From: Pseudonocardiales bacterium
GTDB taxonomy: Bacteria > Actinomycetota > Actinomycetes > Mycobacteriales > Pseudonocardiaceae
Length of the DNA: 64,000 nt
Assembly (NCBI GenBank): GCA_023252195.1
Contig: JAHEXI010000010.1
Span: 1-64,000, forward strand
Direction: 5' to 3'
Below the pieces are notes generated by a model. The model did no database searches and had not been told where the DNA came from. It saw only the letters and a program-made list of their open reading frames with translations. Positions 42,829 to 51,777 of the stretch are shown here, piece by piece. How positions within the stretch are numbered: position 1 is the stretch's first letter; every line of letters begins with the position of its first letter. The position numbers and the translations under genes were made by a program.

Positions 42829-42889
42829 GATCACGGTTTATGTGTCGTGGGCGACATGTTCTGTCGTCTGAGTCACACAACCCGTGATC
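42829..42889. repeat. 61-bp palindromic repeat, family II copy 2
   Basis: Arms 42829-42856 and 42862-42889 pair at 21 of 28 positions around a 5-base loop. GATCACGG ends and inner TGTCGTCTGAG-CACACAA match the element at 16646-16710. It covers the tyrA stop codon, a terminator position for that gene. Confidence 0.75.
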
Positions 42890-43874
42890 ACGCCGTGAGC
42901 TCGACCTGGCAGCGGGTGCCCTCGAGGCCAACGACGCGGGCGCCTTGGTGGCCGAGGTCGCGTAGCTGGGCTAGTGCGTCGGGAGACCCCAGCTCGACGT
43001 ACACAGTGTCGATGTGGACGGTGTTGTCGCGTGCTGTGTCGCGGACCGTGTCGAAGGCCCGGCGGGCGAGGTGGCCGGCTTGGATGGTGGCGGTCAGCCC
43101 ACCGGTGGAAGCCAGCGAGCCGCGGGCCGCGCCCAACCGGCCCAGCGCGTCATCCACCGCCGCCAGCAGCGCGTCGCGGTTACCCTCACACATCGCCCGG
43201 ACCAGTTCGGGCCGCGACCCGGCCACCCGGGTGCCATCGGTGAACGAACCCGCGGCCAGTGCCATCGCGAGCGATCCGCCGTCGGCGCCGACCGAGGCGA
43301 GCACCGCGGCCAGCAGATGCGGCAGGTGCGAGACTCGGGCCACTGCCGCGTCGTGGTCCGCGGCGCCGGCCGGCACCACGTGCGCCCCGCACTCCAGCGC
43401 CAACCCGGCGACCTGTCCCCACACCACCGGGTCGGCGCCGTCGTCGCTACCCACCACCCAGGGAGCCCCGGTGAACAGCGTCGCCGATCCGGCTGCCCAG
43501 CCCGAGGCCGACGTCCCCGCCATCGGGTGCCCGCCGACGTAACGGGCCGCCGGGGTGCGCCGGGCCACCGCCGCCGCGACTGGTTGCTTGACGCTCACCA
43601 CGTCGGTCAGGCGGCAGTACGGGGCGTGCCGGGTCACCATCGGCAGCACGTCGACCACAGCGGGCAGCGGTACCGCGAGCACCACCAGCGCGTCATCGTC
43701 GGCCAGCGCGTCCTCGATCGAGGAGGTGGCATCGAAGCCAGCGTCCCGGACCGCGGCGACGACAGCAGCAGACCTCGCCATTCCCCGGACCTTCCACCCG
43801 GCGGCGTCAGCTGCGCGCAGCAGCGACCCGCCGATCAGGCCCAACCCGATGACACACAGCGTGCGATCACTCAT
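42888..43874 (-). CDS. tyrA: Prephenate dehydrogenase
   Basis: TyrA oxidises prephenate to 4-hydroxyphenylpyruvate for tyrosine. The N-terminal NAD(P) fold has VIGLGLIGGSLLRAA, followed by VVLAVPLPAVVDVLP. The catalytic region has VSVKQPVAAAV, GGHPMAGTSASGW and ARVSHLPHLLAAVL. Length is 328 residues. ATG at 43874 overlaps the M20 gene by four bases. In mycobacteria the gene also lies close to tadA, supporting the assignment. The C-terminal region after residue 285 may hold an ACT-like remnant. Confidence 0.9.
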   Translation of the reverse strand: MSDRTLCVIGLGLIGGSLLRAADAAGWKVRGMARSAAVVAAVRDAGFDATSSIEDALADDDALVVLAVPLPAVVDVLPMVTRHAPYCRLTDVVSVKQPVAAAVARRTPAARYVGGHPMAGTSASGWAAGSATLFTGAPWVVGSDDGADPVVWGQVAGLALECGAHVVPAGAADHDAAVARVSHLPHLLAAVLASVGADGGSLAMALAAGSFTDGTRVAGSRPELVRAMCEGNRDALLAAVDDALGRLGAARGSLASTGGLTATIQAGHLARRAFDTVRDTARDNTVHIDTVYVELGSPDALAQLRDLGHQGARVVGLEGTRCQVELTA

Positions 43875-45097
43875 GAACTCAGCGCCTCCAGTGCGAAGCC
43901 GGCGTAGAGCGCGACCCCGTGCACCATCGCAGCCTCGTCGAATACCGCCCGGTTGGAATGGTTCGCTGGGGCCGCGTCCGGCTCATGACCCGGCGGGCAG
44001 GCACCGAGGAACGCCATCGTGCCGGGAACTGTCGCCAGTACGTAGGAGAAGTCCTCGGCGCCCATCAGCGGGTCTGGCATGGGCTCGGCGTGGCGTTTGC
44101 CGAGTACCCGGCGGGCCAGGTCGATCACCTGTGGGGTCACCTCGTCGTCGTTGACGGTCACCGGGTAGCCGTGCTCGATCGTCACGGTGGCGGCGCAGCC
44201 GTGCGCTGCCGCGACATGCTCGCACACCCGGCGAACCTCCGCATGCAGCTTGATCCGGGTGTACTCGGACAGCGCTCGGATGGTGCCCTCCAGCTCCGCG
44301 GTCTCCGGGATGATGTTGGAGCTGGTTCCTGCGGAGATCCGGGTGACGGTGAGCACTGCCGGGTCGAAGACGCTCAACGTCCGAGTGATCATGGTTTGCA
44401 GCGCGCCGACCATTGCGGCGGCGGCCGGTACCGGGTCCACCGCGTTGCACGGCGCGCTGGCGTGCCCCCCTTGACCGGTGACGGTCACCCGCAGCACATC
44501 CGACGACGCCATGATGGCGCCGGCTCTGGTCTGCACCAGGCCGCTGTCCAAGGTGGACGTGATGTGCAGAGCCAGCGCGCGTTCGGGAGTCCCGGCGACC
44601 TCCAACAAGCCGTCTTCGATCATGTGCCGCGCCCCGTGGAAACCCTCCTCGCCGGGCTGGAACATCAGCAGCACTCGGCCGGCCAGCTCGTCGCGCTGCT
44701 CGGCGATCAGCCGCGCGGCCGAGGCCAGCATCGCGACGTGCGTGTCATGCCCGCAGGCGTGCATCGAGCCGGGCAGCTCCGAGCTGAACGGCACTCCAGA
44801 TAACTCAGTGATCGGTAACGCGTCCATGTCGGCCCGCAACAGCACGGTCGGCCCCGGCCGCGCGCCCTCGATCACCCCGACCACCGAACTGGCGCCCCGC
44901 CCGGTGTGCACTTGCACGGGCAGATCGGCCAACGCGCCGAGCACGGCGGACTGGGTCTCCGGCAGGTGCAGGCCCTGCTCCGGGCGCCGGTGCACGCTGC
45001 GGCGCAGCGCGATCGTGTCCGGCTGCAGCGCTGCGGCGGCGCTCACCAGGTTGCTCGCGCGCCGACTATGACGGGCCTCAGGCGTGCTCACAACCAC
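43871..45097 (-). CDS. M20-family amidohydrolase
   Basis: A zinc hydrolase of the M20D/amidohydrolase type (408 residues). Metal and catalytic motifs are LLRADMDALPI, MHACGHDTHVAML and FQPGEEGFHGARHMIEDG; a dimerisation domain lies roughly at residues 205-320, and the late metal segment GAEDFSYVL is intact. It probably removes acyl groups from amino acids or peptides. GTG at 45097 is the start. It is translationally coupled to tyrA. Confidence 0.88.
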   Translation of the reverse strand: MVVSTPEARHSRRASNLVSAAAALQPDTIALRRSVHRRPEQGLHLPETQSAVLGALADLPVQVHTGRGASSVVGVIEGARPGPTVLLRADMDALPITELSGVPFSSELPGSMHACGHDTHVAMLASAARLIAEQRDELAGRVLLMFQPGEEGFHGARHMIEDGLLEVAGTPERALALHITSTLDSGLVQTRAGAIMASSDVLRVTVTGQGGHASAPCNAVDPVPAAAAMVGALQTMITRTLSVFDPAVLTVTRISAGTSSNIIPETAELEGTIRALSEYTRIKLHAEVRRVCEHVAAAHGCAATVTIEHGYPVTVNDDEVTPQVIDLARRVLGKRHAEPMPDPLMGAEDFSYVLATVPGTMAFLGACPPGHEPDAAPANHSNRAVFDEAAMVHGVALYAGFALEALSS

Positions 45098-45181
45098 TCA
45101 TCTTCGCACGTCATCGCGCAAATGCGGGCCCGAATCGGTGATCGCATTTCCGTGCGGAGCCAGGGGGCGCATACTTGTGCC

Positions 45182-45667
45182 ATGTCCGTCACCGGCTTTG
45201 CCATCGCTGTGGTTCGCGAGGACGGGCGCTGGCACTGTACGAAACTGGATGCTGCGGCCCTGAAGGACCTCGACGCGGCCATCACTGAGCTGCGCGGGCA
45301 ACGCTCCACCGGCGCTGTCTTCGGCCTGCTCGACGTCGATGACGAGTTCTTCGTCGTGGTGCGGCCGGTACCCGGCGGCGTGTCATTGCTGCTGTCCGAC
45401 GCCGTCGCCGCGCTGGACTACGACGTTGCCGCCGACGTGCTGGACCTGCTGCGCGTCGATGTCCCCGAAGAAGATGCCGCTGATTCCGACGATGTGTGGC
45501 CGGAGGGCGACCTCGGGTTGCTCGCCGACCTCGGATTGCCCGCAGAGGAGATGCAGGTGATCATCGATGAGGTGGACCTGTACCCGGACGAGCAGCTCGA
45601 CATGATCGCCCAACGGTGCGGGTTCCAACCGCAGCTGTCTGAGCTGCTGGAGAAGCAACCGGGATGA
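45182..45667 (+). CDS. tRNA adenosine deaminase-associated protein
   Basis: ATG at 45182 gives 161 residues. The protein starts TGFAIAVVREDGRWHCTKLD and has a strongly acidic middle (VDVPEEDAADSDDVWPEGDL) and end. It matches the actinobacterial family always found next to tadA. Its stop overlaps the tadA start by four bases. Its molecular role is unknown; helping TadA is inferred from linkage only. Confidence 0.85.
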   Translation: MSVTGFAIAVVREDGRWHCTKLDAAALKDLDAAITELRGQRSTGAVFGLLDVDDEFFVVVRPVPGGVSLLLSDAVAALDYDVAADVLDLLRVDVPEEDAADSDDVWPEGDLGLLADLGLPAEEMQVIIDEVDLYPDEQLDMIAQRCGFQPQLSELLEKQPG

Positions 45668-46176
45668 TCGCGCCGACCGGTGCCGACCTGGCGCTGGTGC
45701 GGCGCGCTCTGGAGGTGGCTGGCGGCGCGGTGCGTGCTGGGGACGTGCCGATCGGGGCCGTGCTGGTGGACGCCGACGGCGTCGAGCTGGCCGCCGCATG
45801 CAACGCTCGCGAGGCCACCGGCGACCCAACCGCGCACGCCGAACTGCTGGTGCTGCGGGCCGGGGCTTCCCGGTTGCGGACTACCGGACGCGGTGACGGC
45901 TGGCGGCTGACCGGCTGCACCCTGGCGGTGACGGTGGAGCCCTGCACGATGTGCGCGGGTGCGCTGGTCGCGGCCCGGGTGGACCGCCTGGTGTTCGGTG
46001 CTTGGGAGCCCAAGACCGGTGCGGTCGGCTCGCTGTGGGACGTCGTCCGGGACCGCCGGTTGCCCCACCGGCCGCAGGTCCTAGGAGGTGTCCTCGAGTC
46101 CGAGTGCGCGGCCCTGCTCACCGGCTTCTTCGCCGACCACCGCACGAGGATCGCGCCGGCACGTCCGGTATTGTGA
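45664..46176 (+). CDS. tadA: tRNA-specific adenosine deaminase
   Basis: TadA converts A34 of tRNA-Arg(ACG) to inosine. The zinc and proton-shuttle residues are His58 and Glu60 (TAHAELL) and Cys94 and Cys97 (EPCTMCAGAL). Length is 170 residues. Six bases after its stop begins tRNA-Ser. The order tyrA, M20 hydrolase, partner, tadA, tRNA-Ser resembles mycobacterial gene order. Confidence 0.93.
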   Translation: MIAPTGADLALVRRALEVAGGAVRAGDVPIGAVLVDADGVELAAACNAREATGDPTAHAELLVLRAGASRLRTTGRGDGWRLTGCTLAVTVEPCTMCAGALVAARVDRLVFGAWEPKTGAVGSLWDVVRDRRLPHRPQVLGGVLESECAALLTGFFADHRTRIAPARPVL

Positions 46177-46181
46177 CCGGC

Positions 46182-46271
46182 GGTAGCGTGTCCGAGCGGC
46201 CGAAGGAGCGCGCCTCGAAAGCGCGTGAGGGTTCACGCCCTCCGTGGGTTCAAATCCCACCGCTACCGCCA
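46182..46271 (+). tRNA. tRNA-Ser (CGA)
   Basis: A 90-base class II tRNA. Acceptor GGTAGCG pairs with CGCTACC, followed by discriminator G and an encoded CCA. The D stem is TCC/GGA, anticodon stem CGCGC/GCGCG, loop CTCGAAA (anticodon CGA). A long variable arm and T arm GTGGG-TTCAAAT-CCCAC are complete. Confidence 0.95.
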
Positions 46272-46479
46272 ACTACCAGTTAAAATGCTGGTCATCTCAT
46301 TTTACCGATGATCAGTGCTTGTGCGGCTGGTTGCATTTGTCTGTGCACGGCGGAGGGCTAGCCGACGTCCCCTAGCGACCCGTACCGGGCGATACGCGCG
46401 TTGCTAACTCCGGGGGCAGCCATGGTCGTGGCGTTCAATAAGACGACGCAGTCGCCGGCTTCATCCATGAGTTCGCCAA

Positions 46480-46683
46480 CGGTGTAACGGTATATTTGGC
46501 CATCTTGCTGAACTTCTTGTGGCGCCTGAGCGCCGCGGCAAGGGCCTCGGACGCCAGCTCCTGGCTGAGACCATCCAGCGGTGCCGCGTTGGCCGCATGA
46601 CACTGATCACCGACACCGCTGAAGGCTTGGTGCGCCGCCACTATGGGGGACGGTTTACCAGCGGGGTCACCAACCCCTTCTGA
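46480..46683 (+). pseudogene. GNAT acetyltransferase, C-terminal fragment
   Basis: A frame ending at 46683 reads ELLVAPERRGKGLGRQLLAE, the acetyl-CoA-binding loop (RRGKGLG) and following helix of a GNAT domain, then MTLITDTAEGLVRRHYGGRF. A stop lies in frame about 45 bases upstream and no start is present, so the first half is missing. It lies between tRNA-Ser and the transporter, possibly the scar of an excised element at the tRNA. Confidence 0.6.
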
Positions 46684-46745
46684 CTCTACTTGTTGCCCTG
46701 CACACTCTGCGGCCTGGTCACTGGTTGCTTCTGGTGCCTTCACTG

Positions 46746-47912
46746 TTAGGTGCGGGCGGAGCGGGGGTTGAGTGGATCGACGGTGTTCGGGTTGGGAGGG
46801 TTTGGCTGGTACAGGGAGCGGATCCCGGCGTCCACGACGGCAACTACCGGGACGGCGAGCAGCGCGCCGATGACGCCGACGAGTAGGAATCCGGTCGCTA
46901 CTGGGAGGACCACCGCCAAGGGGTGCAGCCGGACCGCCCGGCCCAGCAGCAGGGGTTGCAGCACGTGGCCCTCCAACTCGCCGACCAAGATCAGCACCAT
47001 CACTACCCACACCGCAGCCAGCAAGCCCTTGGCAACCAAGGCGATCAGCACCGCGATGACCCCGGTCAAGATCGCGCCAACGAAGGGGATGAACGCGCCG
47101 AAGAACACCAGCACCGCCAGTGGAACCACCAACGGCACCCCGATCCCCCACAACCCGAGCGCGACCACCAGCGCGTCGGTGGCCGCGACCAGGGTGACCG
47201 CTCTGGTGTAACTGACCAAAGCTGCGAAGGCCCGCCGGCCGGCCACGTTCACTCGGTCCCGGCCCTTCTGGGGAATTCCTTGCAGCACGAACTCCCAAAT
47301 CCGTGCCCCGTCGTAGAGGAAGAAGATCAGAGTGAAGGTGGCCAGCAGCACGCTCGCTGCGATTTCGCCCACGGTGCTGGCCACGCCCAGCGCCCCCGAG
47401 GTCATCGCGGCCTGGCCGGATCCCAAGGCTTGGACGATGCTGGCGCCCAGGTTGTTCAACTGCGGCACCGCAACGTGCAGCGGACTGCGTGCCAGCCAGT
47501 CCCTGATCTGGGAGAAGCTCTGCCCCAACTGGGCCTGAAGAGCCGGCAGCCCAGCGAGGAAGGCCACCACCAGCCCATAGAGCACCCCACCCAGGACAGC
47601 CAGTCCACCGACCACGACCACTGCGGTAGCCAGGCCGCGGGGCACCCAGCGGAACCGGGACAGCAGGCGCACTGCGGGGGCCAGTAGGGCGGCCAGCAGC
47701 ACCGCCACCGCCACTGGAATCACAATGAACTGCACCCGGCTGATCACCCAGGCCAGTGCGGCCACCGTGATCAGTACCACCACCAGTCGCCACCCGATCG
47801 CAGCCGCCACCCGCAACCCGACCGGAACCCGTCCCAGCACTTCCCCACTGGAGATAGGCACCAGGCCGTTGCCGACCGGACCATCCGAGCCCACCCCTGA
47901 CCCAGCCACCAT
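46746..47912 (-). CDS. AI-2E/PerM-family membrane transporter, copy 2
   Basis: ATG at 47912 follows GGGGAGGGG; ATG at 47939 is in frame. The product (about 388 residues) has eight hydrophobic segments with family motifs VIPVAVAVLLAALLAPAVRL, FFLYDGARIWEFVLQGIP and VLVFFGAFIPFVGAILTGVI. It is only distantly similar to copy 1 at 33665-34876. A long out-of-frame reading on the same strand (46435-48168) is an artefact of high GC. Confidence 0.85.
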   Translation of the reverse strand: MVAGSGVGSDGPVGNGLVPISSGEVLGRVPVGLRVAAAIGWRLVVVLITVAALAWVISRVQFIVIPVAVAVLLAALLAPAVRLLSRFRWVPRGLATAVVVVGGLAVLGGVLYGLVVAFLAGLPALQAQLGQSFSQIRDWLARSPLHVAVPQLNNLGASIVQALGSGQAAMTSGALGVASTVGEIAASVLLATFTLIFFLYDGARIWEFVLQGIPQKGRDRVNVAGRRAFAALVSYTRAVTLVAATDALVVALGLWGIGVPLVVPLAVLVFFGAFIPFVGAILTGVIAVLIALVAKGLLAAVWVVMVLILVGELEGHVLQPLLLGRAVRLHPLAVVLPVATGFLLVGVIGALLAVPVVAVVDAGIRSLYQPNPPNPNTVDPLNPRSART

Positions 47913-48185
47913 CACACCCCTCCCCGCCGACACCCACATCAGCCAGATCCCCGTGCCAGTCAGCGATCCGCTCGCCGAGACGACACCACGCTGGTGCCCG
48001 CTCAGCCGCGCACCACTGCCCAGTGATGCACCGTGTTTGTCCCCCGTCCACAGCGAGAGATCGAGCCAGCGCCCGTGCCCGATGCGGCGGCGACCGACGC
48101 AGCACAGCGGGAGCCACGAGACACCAATCCTCCCCCCGCGAAGACCTCAACCTTCGATCGCAGTTCACACCCTATTCGCAGTGGA

Positions 48186-48234
48186 TGGTGGGCCAAAAGA
48201 TTCGAACCCTGGAAGGCATCAGCCGACAGATTTT
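48186..48234 (-). repeat. Degraded 3' half of tRNA-Tyr, possible att scar
   Basis: On the minus strand the bases read AAATCTGTCGGCTGATGCC, then a T-arm core GGGTTCGAATC and GGCCCACCA at the end. This matches the anticodon-to-3' part of an actinobacterial tRNA-Tyr. The T stem and acceptor are imperfect and there is no 5' half, so it is not a functional tRNA. Integrative elements leave such 3' tRNA copies at their ends. Confidence 0.6.
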
Positions 48235-48410
48235 GCGCAACTGGACTACCTCGAAGCCGAACACCTCCTCATAGAACCGGCGCGACTCCTACAGGTTGAC
48301 CGAGGTGCCGGTCCATTCGCACCCCGCACCGGTGAGCAAGATCGACCCGTGAGTTCGGTTGGCGATCGCCCGGTCCAGTGCCCGTTCCACTACCTCCGGT
48401 AGCGACACAC

Positions 48411-48515
48411 GCGACTTTGAAGCCGACGACTGGATGCGACCGCGTCTCCCCCGGATCGGACCACTGCTACGCCCCGGCGCTGGCGAAACGCCTCAAGCGC
48501 AGAGGTTCGGTGAGT
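48411..48515 (+). pseudogene. DUF5131 (phage Gp37/Gp68-type) remnant
   Basis: The frame reads TLKPTTGCDRVSPGSDHCYA, then PALAKRLKRRGS. Intact relatives have GCxxVSPGCDHCYAxxLAxRL, with cysteines as in radical-SAM-like proteins; here one Cys is Ser and nothing recognisable follows. It is a short decayed piece of a phage-associated gene. Confidence 0.5.
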
Positions 48516-48763
48516 ATCAGCGTGACGATGACCAGCGCACGTACCGGGGGCAGAGGCCGGCCGGGTGCGAAGAAACGGTCGGGAGCGTAGGGCGAGCACC
48601 AGCACTCGATGTGCTCAGGCGATCATCGTGGGTCTCAGTTTGGGGCTCAGTTCAGCCCGGTTCGGACGATCTCCTGATTCTTCGGTGACCTCCTGAGCTG
48701 CACCGCAACGAAAGTGGGTACCCCGCCGTACCCGGCCAACTGAAATTGGAAATCGTGTTGGCG

Positions 48764-49722
48764 TTACAGCTCTTGCGGCTTCAAATCTCGCGCACTAGAT
48801 GTGTTTGATCGTGCGGGAGGGTTACTGAGCGCCCAGTGGCTGGCGTCACCTTTGACCGTGGTCCCCTCTGTGATCGTGAGAGTCCCAGTTTGCCGTTCTG
48901 GTGCGGTGGTGTTCAGGTCAATGAAGGCACTGACTGATGCGCGCTGGAAGGCTACCTCGGCGTTGAATGTCGTCTCCTGAAAGGAGATGCCGCCTTCGAA
49001 CTCGGCCTCGCGCAGGTCCACACGCCCTAGAACATCGCACTGGTGAACAGGGCGGGCTTGCTCGCGTGCAGCTCGCTCAAGCGGGTGATGCCGTAGAACC
49101 GCGTTCGGCGCGCCGTCAGACGGCCGATCCGCCTGCCCTCTAGCCGGAAGTACTCCAAGCTCGCCCCGGTCAGGTCGAGGTGGTAGAGGGTCTTGTCGAG
49201 GTTCTGCCCCCACGGGAGCAGGTCGGTGATCAGCCGCTGGGCGGTGAGCCGCACCTGGCGCTCCCGATCGTCATCCAACGAATCTTCAGTAGTCACCTGT
49301 TCCGGATCATCCGCGCGCCTGGTGTAACTGGGGTGGGTGAACGGTCGGCGTAGGTAGGCGCAGAGCACGTCGAGCACCGTCTGCTTATAGCGCGGAGTGG
49401 AGTCGGCCAGCCATACCAATGCGTGAAGCGCACCAACACGTACTTGATCGGCCTCGTTGCCCAGAAGCTCCACTGAACGCGCGAAGCGCTCGTCAGCTGC
49501 CTTGTCGCTCTCCAGTTCGTGTCGCGCTTCATCGGTGCGTCGCCGCCGGTCGTTGAGCCATAACGCATACAGCGCGACGACCGCACCGCCAGCCAGACCG
49601 CCAGTCTTGATCGCCTCAGCCTTGGACAACTCCGGCTCGACCAGCAGCAACACCACGGTGGTCAGCACCGCCACCACGATCGCGGCGAGCATGCTTCCTA
49701 CCAGCAGGACCCGACCTCGCAC
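48764..49722 (-). pseudogene. Pentapeptide-repeat membrane protein, frameshifted
   Basis: The first frame starts at 49722 with two hydrophobic segments (LVGSMLAAIVVAVLTTVVLL, then GGLAGGAVVALYALWL), a helical linker (RSVELLGNEADQVRVGALHA) and the start of a pentapeptide-type region (YHLDLTGASLEYFRLEG). It stops after FTSAMF at 49027. The next frame continues VLGRVDLREAEFEGGISFQE and ends at 48764. One missing base near 49030 explains the break. With correction it would be a typical actinobacterial two-TM pentapeptide protein of about 318 residues. Confidence 0.72.
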
Positions 49723-50098
49723 ATCAACTCCTCACCAACCCGGTCACCAACTGAGCCCGTTGAGGGACCTAACCACCGTGACGTTCCCGTTGCCTTAGCC
49801 AGGGCATCGTTGGTAACGCGAGTGCATTCCCTGGCGATGATGAGGGGAGAGGAGGACGGACTTCACTGCATCGGGCGTGGTCATCGCATCGTCCGTGAGC
49901 ACCGCGCGTCAAGCATCAGCACGCTGTCAAGGTGTCTGGTCGGTTTCGATGGTCAGCGCGGCCGGTCTGGTGTCGGTGGGGACCGCTGGTAACCGAGTAC
50001 CACAACCAGGTAGCACAACTGAGTACTGCAACCGTGGCGCAACACCGAGGGGACGCTTGCTATCCAGTGGACTGTCTGACGTGCGCGCCAGTAGAGGC

Positions 50099-51292
50099 GT
50101 GTCCCGTGCCCGGGTGAAGGCCCCGAGTAGCACCCCTAACAGGGGCACCACACCCGCCGCTGTGACCGAAGCTGTCGCCGACGGTGAGATCGGGGAAACC
50201 ACTGACATCGACAGTGGCCCAGCTGCCGAGGACCTGGCTGCCGTTGAGTTCGAGGCGCTCCTTGGAGAGACCGAGGATGCGAAGGAGCCCCGTGGTGCCG
50301 GCGTGGAAGACGTTGTCTGGGATGAGGACGAGTCTGCGGCGCTGCGCCAGGCCCGCAGGGACGCTGAGCTCGCTGTCTCGGCCGATTCGGTCCGTGCGTA
50401 TCTCAAGCAGATCGGCAAGGTCGCCCTGCTCACCGCTGAGCAGGAGGTAGAGCTCGCCAAGCGCATTGAGGCCGGGCTCTATGCCGCCGAACGGGTCCGC
50501 AGCGCCGCCGACGCGACCGAGCTCTCCTCGCAGTTGCGCCGGGATCTGCGGTGGATCGTCCGCGACGGCGAGCGCGCCAAAAACCATCTGCTGGAGGCCA
50601 ACCTGCGGTTGGTCGTGTCGCTGGCCAAGCGTTACACCGGCCGCGGCATGCTGTTCCTGGATCTGATCCAGGAAGGCAACCTGGGCTTGATCCGCGCGGT
50701 AGCGAAGTTCGACTACACCAAGGGATTTAAGTTCTCCACCTACGCCACCTGGTGGATCCGCCAAGCAATCACCCGAGCGATGGCCGATCAGGCCCGCACC
50801 ATCCGCATCCCGGTACACATGACCGAAGTGATTAACAAGCTGAGCCGCATCCAGCGGGAGCTGCTCCAGGACCTGGGTCGCGAGCCCACCCCCGCAGAGC
50901 TGGCCACGCAGATGGACATCACCCCGGAAAAGGTTCTGGAGATCCAGCACTACGCCCGCGAACCCATCTCACTGGATCAAACCATCGGCGACGAGGGCAA
51001 CTCCCAGCTCGGCGACTTCATCGAAGACTCCCAGGCCACGGTCGCCCTCGACGCGGTTTCGTTCACGATGCTCCAGGACCAGCTCCACTCAGTGCTGGGC
51101 ACACTGTCCGAGCGAGAGGCCAACGTTGTTCGGCTGCGATTCGGGCTCACCGACGGGCAACCGCACACCCTCGATGAGATCGGCCACATCCACGGGGTCA
51201 CCCGAGAACGCATCCGACAAATCGAAACCAAGACAATGGCCAAGCTGCGCCACCCGTCGCGCTCCGAGGCGTTGCGGGACTACCTGGGCTGA
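50099..51292 (+). CDS. Primary-type (SigA/HrdB-like) sigma factor
   Basis: All group 1 sigma-70 regions are visible: region 1.2 ([20 protein letters not shown]), 2.1-2.4 ([20 protein letters not shown], then [20 protein letters not shown]), region 3, and 4.2 ([20 protein letters not shown]). Differences from the usual SigA text (GHIHG for GQVYG, a shorter acidic N-terminus, EALRDYLG at the end) suggest a second, diverged primary-like factor rather than the housekeeping copy. The start is unclear: the frame is open from 49877 and candidates include GTG at 50078, 50099 and 50114, none with a strong ribosome site. The neighbours are not those usual for sigA. Confidence 0.85.
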   Translation: MSRARVKAPSSTPNRGTTPAAVTEAVADGEIGETTDIDSGPAAEDLAAVEFEALLGETEDAKEPRGAGVEDVVWDEDESAALRQARRDAELAVSADSVRAYLKQIGKVALLTAEQEVELAKRIEAGLYAAERVRSAADATELSSQLRRDLRWIVRDGERAKNHLLEANLRLVVSLAKRYTGRGMLFLDLIQEGNLGLIRAVAKFDYTKGFKFSTYATWWIRQAITRAMADQARTIRIPVHMTEVINKLSRIQRELLQDLGREPTPAELATQMDITPEKVLEIQHYAREPISLDQTIGDEGNSQLGDFIEDSQATVALDAVSFTMLQDQLHSVLGTLSEREANVVRLRFGLTDGQPHTLDEIGHIHGVTRERIRQIETKTMAKLRHPSRSEALRDYLG

Positions 51293-51777
51293 CCAACTCT
51301 CCAGAGCGAGTAGCACCGCGGTCACCGGTTTCGGCCACCGGGGACCGGCGCCCCCGGCAGCATGTTGGAGAAGGTGTCGCGGCGTTGACGAGTCGGCAGG
51401 CCGAGGTCGAGGAAGGTGCTCCCGGCTCCACACCCATCACCGGGCCTGCCGCACACCACTCTGCTGGACGCCACGTTAGATGCAGTCGAGCAGCCCACGG
51501 GCAAGAACGACAGGACACTCAACATCCTCGCGGTCGAGCTGGGCGGGCAGCCCCGGCAGGTCAATGCGTAGGTTGTGACATCTCTACGGAGCGCGCCCCG
51601 GCACAGATGACCGGAAACCTGCATCGTGCATGAAACAGCTAGGTGTCGCTGTACTGATTATGGTCAATCGGCACTGATTCCCCACCACCATAGCGAGGCT
51701 GAGCCGGCGGCCCCGGTGCACGATCAGTCGGGCAGTGATGTGCTCGGCGCGGCAGCGCCCTCCGGTAGCAGTCTCCC
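51293..51777. other. Intergenic, no recognised gene
   Basis: Between the sigma factor and the lipoprotein gene I see several short open frames but no motif, RNA or strong hairpin. Confidence 0.4.

Larger units (their letters stand above)
47913..48763. other. Degraded region with tRNA and phage-gene remnants
   Basis: No intact gene is seen. The region contains a 3' tRNA half (48186-48234), a DUF5131-type remnant (48411-48515) and a minus-strand stretch near 48260-48400 reading RTHGSILLTGAGCEWTGTSV and then, past a stop, ESRRFYEEVFGFEVV, which I cannot place. The mix suggests the scar of an integrative element. Confidence 0.5.

Noticed and set aside
46435-48168. 577-codon open frame on the minus strand
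   Set aside because: It overlaps the AI-2E-type transporter in another frame, is Gly/Arg-rich without motifs, and is a normal by-product of high-GC third positions.
48186-48234. Functional tRNA-Tyr
   Set aside because: The 5' half is missing and the T stem and acceptor do not pair.
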